From contig JAURJO010000286.1 in the NCBI GenBank assembly GCA_030832235.1, positions 1 to 19,000 of the forward strand: DNA of 19,000 nt, in the 5' to 3' direction. Each line of letters begins with the position of its first letter. The first letter of the stretch is position 1. Origin of the DNA: Verrucomicrobiota bacterium (GTDB lineage Bacteria > Verrucomicrobiota > Verrucomicrobiia > Opitutales > Opitutaceae). The translations under genes and the position numbers were made by a program. The notes beneath the pieces were generated by a model that was given only the letters and a program-made list of their open reading frames with translations, ran no database searches and was not told where the DNA came from. This document shows positions 14,724-19,000 of the stretch, one piece after another.

Positions 14724-15425
14724 TTAGTTCCCTAGGATCGCCAGCATCCGCTCGAACAGCTTGTTAACCCGCGCCTGGTTCTCCCGCACCAGCTCCTTGA
14801 AGCGCGCGAAGTCGATCTCGGTGCCCTCGAGCCCGTTGGCGTAATTGTCGATCAGCGCGAGGCTGTTGTAGTTGAGCCCGGTTTCGGTGCAGAGGTCGGC
14901 CTCGTGAGCGGCCGTCATGCCGACGACATCCCCCCAGCTGCGGATCACCCGGATCTCGGCCTTGGTCTCGAAACGCGGGCCCTGCATCTGCACATAGACT
15001 TTTCCCGGATGAACAACGAACTCAGGCGCAAGGCCCGCGATGATCCGCGGGATGAGGTTGTTGGCGATCCCGGGCGCCCCGCCCTTCAGCTCGTCGTCGA
15101 AGTAGGTCGCCGGTCCCTGTTGCAGGCACACGTAGTCGGAACAGGACACAAAGGTGCCGGGCGGAAGCTCCGGCCGCAGCGAACCCACTGAGTTGAGCGA
15201 GACGACATCGCGGAAGCCCAACGCGGAGATCGCGGCGATGTTGGCGCGATGGTTGATCGAGTGCGGCGGCAGCGGCGTGCCGAAGCCGTGGCGGTTGAGG
15301 AGAACGTGGTCGCCCCGGCGCCGGAAGGTCACCGGGCCGTGATTGGTCTCGACCTTCGCCGTCTCCCACGCGGAGAACAGGGTAGAATTCACGATGCTGG
15401 TACCGCTGATGAACGCGACTTTCAT
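14724..15425 (-). CDS. Purine nucleoside phosphorylase family 2 (PNP / MTIP-like)
   Basis: Phosphorolysis of a purine nucleoside to base plus (deoxy/methylthio)ribose-1-phosphate. From the ATG at 15425 the product has 233 residues. Signatures are the phosphate loop SGTS (7–10), RHG (45–47), NHRANI (58–63), MQGPRFETKAE (147–157), VGMT (168–171) and LIDNYANG (191–198). In this family GPxFET with an Asn at the base-binding loop (here N194) goes with 6-oxopurines, whereas methylthioadenosine phosphorylases carry GPRFS and a DYD pair. I therefore infer guanosine/inosine- or methylthioinosine-type specificity rather than classic MtnP, although automatic annotation may say 'MTAP'. An upstream frame to 15602 runs antisense through the lipoprotein gene and is rejected. 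Likely operon with gntP. Confidence 0.88.
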   Translation of the reverse strand: MKVAFISGTSIVNSTLFSAWETAKVETNHGPVTFRRRGDHVLLNRHGFGTPLPPHSINHRANIAAISALGFRDVVSLNSVGSLRPELPPGTFVSCSDYVCLQQGPATYFDDELKGGAPGIANNLIPRIIAGLAPEFVVHPGKVYVQMQGPRFETKAEIRVIRSWGDVVGMTAAHEADLCTETGLNYNSLALIDNYANGLEGTEIDFARFKELVRENQARVNKLFERMLAILGN

Positions 15426-16206
15426 GCGCGCAGTGACGGGTTGGTCCGTTGCCGGGGCAACGCGAAAACCGGCGGCGGTCCCCGCGGCCCTGTCCGCGTT
15501 CGTACTCGCGTTCAGCGGCTGCGCTACGCGCGGCCCTTTGCACGTGTACACATTGGCGGCCGGCGGGGAACGCCCCGTGCTCGACCTCGGAGCGAGCACC
15601 AAAGCCGAGGTGCCGAGCTTCCTTGATGAGGAGGATCGCGTGACCGGCTTCGCCTACGATCCCTACACCGACCACTTCTTCCTGCGCCTGGCTCCAGGCA
15701 ACCGCATCCGCGTCGTCGACCGCCCCGCCCGGGCGATCAAGCGCGAGCTGGAGATCAAGGGCGCGCCCGAGGGCGCGGGGGACCTCGCGGTGCGTCCGCG
15801 CGACGGATACATTTACATGTTCGGTCCGACCCCCGGCCGCATTCCCTTCTGCACGCGGCTCGGGAAATACCTCGGCGAACTCACGCTGGAGATCCCGGCT
15901 TCCGGCGCGACCGGCCTCGCCTTCGACATGGTCAAAGACGTGCTGCTGGTTCTAGGCGAAGAGGGTCGTCTCGTCACCGCCCACGATCTCACGGGCCGAA
16001 AGGTCGCGGAAGTTAAACTCGAGCGGCGCGCCGGCCCCGCGCTGGCGTTCGACTCCGATCAACGCGAGTACCATGCCCCCCTGCCCGACCGACCCGGGGA
16101 AATCGCCGTGTTCGACGAGAATGGCCGCTTCCTCCGGAGCACTCCGGCTCCGGCCGGCTCGCCCTTGATCGACGTCGGCCCGCGCTCGTTCATCCGGGTT
16201 TTTTAG
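15424..16206 (+). CDS. Putative lipoprotein with beta-propeller-like repeats
   Basis: Function not recognised. From the ATG at 15424 the product has 260 residues, with a basic N-region, a hydrophobic stretch AALSAFVLAFSGC and a lipobox-like Cys33, indicating Sec export and lipid anchoring; Phe at −3 is slightly atypical. The mature part has at least four repeats of about 40–45 residues of the form xGLAFD…hhhh…GxhxxhD…GRxxxEhxl (about 72–111, 118–157, 161–201, 204–242), the pattern of NHL/WD-like beta-propeller blades. Its start codon shares two bases (CATG) with the divergent pnp start. GTG at 15433 is an alternative; longer starts at 15343 or 15394 put extra polar residues before the signal peptide and are less likely. 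A CE7 esterase follows 39 nt downstream, probably in one operon. Confidence 0.7.
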   Translation: MRAVTGWSVAGATRKPAAVPAALSAFVLAFSGCATRGPLHVYTLAAGGERPVLDLGASTKAEVPSFLDEEDRVTGFAYDPYTDHFFLRLAPGNRIRVVDRPARAIKRELEIKGAPEGAGDLAVRPRDGYIYMFGPTPGRIPFCTRLGKYLGELTLEIPASGATGLAFDMVKDVLLVLGEEGRLVTAHDLTGRKVAEVKLERRAGPALAFDSDQREYHAPLPDRPGEIAVFDENGRFLRSTPAPAGSPLIDVGPRSFIRVF

Positions 16207-16208
16207 GC

Positions 16209-16226
16209 TGCGGCATTTCCGCCGCA
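16209..16226 (+). other. Hairpin between lipoprotein and esterase genes
   Basis: TGCGGC (16209–16214), loop ATTTCC, GCCGCA (16221–16226), starting 2 nt after the lipoprotein stop. The T-run TTTTTT at about 16199–16204 lies before it, not after, so it is not a terminator for the plus strand. It may tune relative stability of the two-gene transcript. Confidence 0.4.
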
Positions 16227-16245
16227 CGCCCGCTCCCGCCTCACC

Positions 16246-17214
16246 ATGCCGCTCATCGACCTGCCGCTCGAAACATTGCGCGAATACCGCGGTCGCAACC
16301 CTCGTCCCGTCGATCACGACACGTACTGGGAGCACGCGCTCCAGGAATTGGCCGCGACCGATCCGCGGCCGGAGCTCAAGCCCGCGGGCGTCGTCTGTTC
16401 GGAAAACGTCGAGTGCTTCGACCTCTGGTTCACCGGCGTCGGTGGCGCTCGGATCTACGCGAAGTACCTGCGCCCTCGCGCGGCGATCGGCGTGAAGCAC
16501 CCGGCGGTACTGCAGTTTCACGGCTACACCGGACACAGCGGCGATTGGCTCGACAAGTTCGGCTGGCCCGCGGAGGGCATCTGCCTCGCGGCGATGGATT
16601 GCCGCGGCCAAGGCGGCAAATCGGAGGACACCACGCGCGTGGCCGGCCCCACGCTCCGCGGCCATATTATCCGCGGACTGGAGGATCCCGATCCCGCGAA
16701 ACTACTCTTCCGGCAGGTCTTCCTCGATACCGTTCAACTCGCGCGGGTCGTGATGGCCCGGCCCGAGGTCGATCCCGGACGGGTAGGCTGCTGGGGCGCC
16801 TCGCAGGGCGGCGCGCTCGCCCTCGCCTGCGCTGCGCTGGAGCCGCGCATCCGTCGCACCGCGCCGGTCTTCCCCTTTCTGTGCGACTACCAGCGAGTCT
16901 GGGAAATGGATCTCGCGAAGGACGCCTACGAGGAGCTGCGGCTCTTCTTCCGCGCCTTCGACCCGAGGCACGAGCGCGAGGCCGCGATCTTCAACCGGCT
17001 GGGTTACATCGACGTCCAGCATCTGGCGCCGCGAATCCGCGCCGACGTGCTCATGTTCACCAGCCTGATGGACACCGTTTGCCCGCCGAGCACGCAGTTC
17101 GCTGCTTACAACCGCATCACGTCGAACAAGGACCTGGTGCTGTACCCCGACTTCGGACACGAGGCCCTGCCCGGCCAGATCGACCGCACGTTCAACTTCC
17201 TGCGCGGCCTCTAA
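16246..17214 (+). CDS. CE7 family acetyl esterase (AXE1 / cephalosporin-C deacetylase-like)
   Basis: An alpha/beta-hydrolase of carbohydrate esterase family 7, which removes acetyl groups from xylo-oligosaccharides and small acetylated compounds such as cephalosporin C. The 322-residue length is typical. All CE7 signatures are present: FHGYTGHSGDW (90–100), the MDCRGQGG segment (RGQ motif), GASQGG with nucleophile Ser186, Asp276 in LMDTVCPPS and His305 in FGHEALP. The spacing of the triad matches known CE7 enzymes such as Thermotoga maritima TM0077. No signal peptide is seen, so it is likely cytoplasmic, acting on imported oligosaccharides. Downstream gene is convergent, with a 14-nt gap. Confidence 0.93.
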   Translation: MPLIDLPLETLREYRGRNPRPVDHDTYWEHALQELAATDPRPELKPAGVVCSENVECFDLWFTGVGGARIYAKYLRPRAAIGVKHPAVLQFHGYTGHSGDWLDKFGWPAEGICLAAMDCRGQGGKSEDTTRVAGPTLRGHIIRGLEDPDPAKLLFRQVFLDTVQLARVVMARPEVDPGRVGCWGASQGGALALACAALEPRIRRTAPVFPFLCDYQRVWEMDLAKDAYEELRLFFRAFDPRHEREAAIFNRLGYIDVQHLAPRIRADVLMFTSLMDTVCPPSTQFAAYNRITSNKDLVLYPDFGHEALPGQIDRTFNFLRGL

Positions 17215-17228
17215 ACGCAGCGGACGGC

Positions 17229-17519
17229 TCAGACGCCGGAGACCGCGTCGAACCGACGCGCCAAGTCGACATCCTTAGCCGTCACGCGTCCTCCGGCGTC
17301 GTGCGTCGTCAGCCGGACGCCCACCCGATTGTAGACGTTGGTCCATTCCGGGTGGTGGTTGATCGCCTCCGCCTCGAAACCCGCGCGCACCATGAAGGCG
17401 AGCGCGGCGCGGAAGTCGGGGAATCGATACTCGCGCTCCAAGGCGTCGCGCTGATGGGACCAGCCCGGCGAACCGCGCAAGGCGACCGTGATCTCCGCTT
17501 CGGTGAGGGGCTTGCTCAT
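17229..17519 (-). CDS. Pterin-4a-carbinolamine dehydratase (PCD/DCoH-like)
   Basis: From the ATG at 17519 the product has 96 residues, the standard length for the family. The signature EAINHHPEWTNVYNRVGVRLTTHDAGGRVTAKD (51–83) carries the conserved catalytic His pair (55, 56), the Pro, the aromatic residue and His73 of the family pattern. The characterised enzyme dehydrates 4a-hydroxytetrahydrobiopterin formed by aromatic amino acid hydroxylases. No hydroxylase lies in the window, and many bacterial members may instead support molybdopterin or other pterin chemistry. Transcribed divergently from uppS (96-nt gap). The longer frame to 17582 adds a basic, unrelated N-terminus and is rejected. 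Confidence 0.93.
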   Translation of the reverse strand: MSKPLTEAEITVALRGSPGWSHQRDALEREYRFPDFRAALAFMVRAGFEAEAINHHPEWTNVYNRVGVRLTTHDAGGRVTAKDVDLARRFDAVSGV

Positions 17520-17615
17520 GGGACCGCACCGTGACCACCGGCCGCGCACCGTCAACCCACCGGGGTGAAGGCGGCTTGTCATCCCCCGGGACGACTACCA
17601 ACTTCGCGGCGCCTC

Positions 17616-18359
17616 ATGTCCGCGCCCACCCCCCCAGCTCCGCCGCACGTCGCGATCATCATGGACGGCAACGGGCGGTGGGCGAAGCAGCGTGGTCTGC
17701 CACGGATCGAGGGGCACCGACGCGGCGTGGAGACGGTGCGGGCGACGACGTTCGCGGCGCGCGACCTCGGGGTGAAGATGCTCACGCTCTACGCGTTCTC
17801 GGTCGAAAATCGCAACCGCCCCCAGGACGAGGTGGGGGCGTTGATGGGCCTGCTGGAGTTTTATCTGCGCAAGGAGCTCGAGACCTTCGTGCGCGACCGC
17901 GTGCGGCTGCGCACCATCGGGCGCACCGACGACCTGCCCGCCGGCGTGCAAAGGGTTCTGCGCGAGACGGTGAAGGCGACCGAGAAGTTCGACGACTACA
18001 CCCTCGTCCTCGCTCTGAACTACGGCTCCCGCACCGAGGTGCTCGACGCCGTCGGGGCCTACTCCGAAGCCGTGGCCGCCGGGCGGGAGCAGCCGGGCGC
18101 GGTCGGCTGGGAACGTTTCCAGCGTTACCTCTACACCGCCGACATGCCGGACCCGGATCTGGTGATCCGCACCTCGGGGGAAACGCGGATGAGCAACTTT
18201 CTCCTCCTGCAGGCCGCGTACGCCGAGTGGTACTTCACGCCGGTGCTGTGGCCTGACTTCACCCGCGAGGACCTCGCGACCGCGATCGCCGACTATCACC
18301 GCCGCGAACGGCGCTTCGGGCGCACGAGTGACCAGGTGCGGCCGGCTGGAAACCCCTGA
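17616..18359 (+). CDS. uppS: Undecaprenyl diphosphate synthase (di-trans,poly-cis)
   Basis: Cytoplasmic cis-prenyltransferase that elongates farnesyl diphosphate with isopentenyl diphosphate to C55-PP, the lipid carrier for peptidoglycan and O-antigen. From the ATG at 17616 it has 247 residues, matching the family. Motifs in order: HVAIIMDGNGRWA with catalytic Asp17, EGHRRG (32–37), YAFSVENRNRP (59–69), LALNYGSRTE (132–141) and the IPP-binding RTSGETRMSNFLLLQ (185–199), then EWYFTPVLWPDF (204–215). An upstream start at 17565 adds 17 unrelated residues and is rejected. cdsA begins 9 nt after the stop, a very common pairing in bacteria. Confidence 0.97.
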   Translation: MSAPTPPAPPHVAIIMDGNGRWAKQRGLPRIEGHRRGVETVRATTFAARDLGVKMLTLYAFSVENRNRPQDEVGALMGLLEFYLRKELETFVRDRVRLRTIGRTDDLPAGVQRVLRETVKATEKFDDYTLVLALNYGSRTEVLDAVGAYSEAVAAGREQPGAVGWERFQRYLYTADMPDPDLVIRTSGETRMSNFLLLQAAYAEWYFTPVLWPDFTREDLATAIADYHRRERRFGRTSDQVRPAGNP

Positions 18360-18368
18360 ACCGCGACG

Positions 18369-19000
18369 ATGGGCAAACGCATATTCAGCACCGTTCTGCT
18401 TTGGTCACTCGTCGGAGCTGTGATCTGGTTCTTCCGCACGCCGGGCGCGCTGGTGCTCGTGACGCTCATTTCCGTACTCACGCTTCGTGAGTTCTACGCG
18501 CTGATGCACGGCGCGGGCTACGATCCTTTCGACAAATTCGGCATGGTGATCGGGGCCGCGATCACTTTGGCGCCCTGGTTGCGGGCCGACTGCGGCTTAG
18601 AACCCGGCGTGCTGCTGCCGTTGGCCGTCGTGGTTTTCGCAATCCGGCTGCTCGGTGAACGCACCCCCGAGACACGTGTCGAAGCCCTCGCTTCATCGGT
18701 CTTCGGCGTCGTCTATGTGCCACTGATGCTTTCCTACATGGTGGCGATCATCACGCCGCTGCCGGGCGACACGATCACCGCGAACGGCCGGCTACTGCTC
18801 GCCCTGTGGCTGGTGGCAGTGGCGAAGTTCTGCGACGTGGGCGCTTTGCTGACCGGGCTCGCGATCGGCCGGCACAAGATGTCGCCCCAGATCAGTCCCA
18901 AGAAGACCTGGGAAGGCGCGGCGGGCGGACTTTTGACCTCGATGGGCGTGGGTGCTGGTTTCGCGTGGCTCGCGCGGGACGCTTTTCCGCCGTTCCTCAC
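18369..19000 (+). CDS. cdsA: Phosphatidate cytidylyltransferase, N-terminal part (runs off window)
   Basis: CDP-diacylglycerol synthase, an integral membrane enzyme making CDP-DAG from CTP and phosphatidate for all phospholipids. The frame is open from the ATG at 18369 to the window end (210 codons seen). It starts with MGKRIFSTVLLW, has several hydrophobic helices (about 8–22, 26–42, 57–70, 82–94, 108–128, 141–165) and then the conserved block VAVAKFCDVGALLTGLAIGRHKMSPQISPKKTWEGAAGG (150–188), with Lys153/Asp156 and the SPKKTWEG motif (176–183). The CDS PROSITE signature expected near the C-terminus lies outside the window. Nine nt downstream of uppS, clearly an operon. Confidence 0.95.
   Translation, partial: MGKRIFSTVLLWSLVGAVIWFFRTPGALVLVTLISVLTLREFYALMHGAGYDPFDKFGMVIGAAITLAPWLRADCGLEPGVLLPLAVVVFAIRLLGERTPETRVEALASSVFGVVYVPLMLSYMVAIITPLPGDTITANGRLLLALWLVAVAKFCDVGALLTGLAIGRHKMSPQISPKKTWEGAAGGLLTSMGVGAGFAWLARDAFPPFL

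Noticed and set aside
17576..17604. TTGTCA plus a downstream hexamer as a uppS promoter
   Set aside because: The −35 is fair, but no hexamer at 16–18 nt resembles TATAAT; too weak to call.
1..19000. Defence island, phage, insertion sequence, CRISPR array or tRNA
   Set aside because: No transposase, integrase, phage protein, regular repeat array or cloverleaf was seen; every large frame is explained by a housekeeping family or is a shadow.

Overview
The window is high-GC bacterial chromosome carrying housekeeping genes. Gene content (mreBCD with a PBP2 gene, a moxR–DUF58–transglutaminase operon, GntP permease, CE7 esterase, uppS–cdsA), high GC and the near absence of Shine-Dalgarno sequences suggest a verrucomicrobial, Opitutaceae-like organism. 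That assignment is inference from gene style; no rRNA or marker tree is available here. No phage, transposon, tRNA, rRNA or CRISPR array was seen.

Layout. 1–406: the 3' end of a TatD-type metal-dependent nuclease (+), whose tail overlaps that of tcdA (−), a tRNA-modifying ThiF/E1-like enzyme. 1243–1548: a divergent intergenic region with a palindrome, a hairpin and two inverted copies of a GAGAC-rich interspersed sequence. 1549–1788: tatA (+), convergent with a large CPA2/Kef-type cation:proton antiporter (−, 1822–4146). 4147–4298: a divergent promoter region with three GGGATT(T)CC boxes around a perfect TTGACA. 4299–8725: the cell-shape operon mreB–mreC–mreD–mrdA (+). It meets, tail to tail with a 17-nt overlap, the three-gene operon moxR–DUF58–transglutaminase (−, 13167 to 8709). 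Upstream of moxR is a compact leader with three back-to-back hairpins. Further upstream on the same strand are a GntP-family permease and a purine nucleoside phosphorylase (pnp–gntP, −, 15425 to 13256). The pnp start codon shares two bases with the start codon of a divergent lipoprotein gene (+). A CE7 acetyl-esterase follows the lipoprotein gene (+), then a pterin-carbinolamine dehydratase (−), then uppS and the first two thirds of cdsA (+).

How the genes fit together. MreB/C/D and PBP2 form the core of the elongation machinery that inserts lateral-wall peptidoglycan. UppS makes the undecaprenyl carrier on which its precursors are built, and CdsA makes CDP-diacylglycerol for phospholipids, so the window is rich in envelope functions. 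The MoxR operon is a widespread conserved set whose exact substrate is unknown. The pnp–gntP pair looks like purine nucleoside salvage linked to a permease. The lipoprotein–esterase pair looks like a small secreted or carbohydrate-related unit.

I did not find a convincing novel defence or mobile system. The most unusual signals are regulatory and architectural: the phased boxes upstream of mreB, the triple-hairpin moxR leader, the CATG-shared divergent starts, an identical 11-mer at the mreC and mreD starts, general lack of Shine-Dalgarno sequences, and an antiporter with tandem RCK_C domains but no RCK_N domain.
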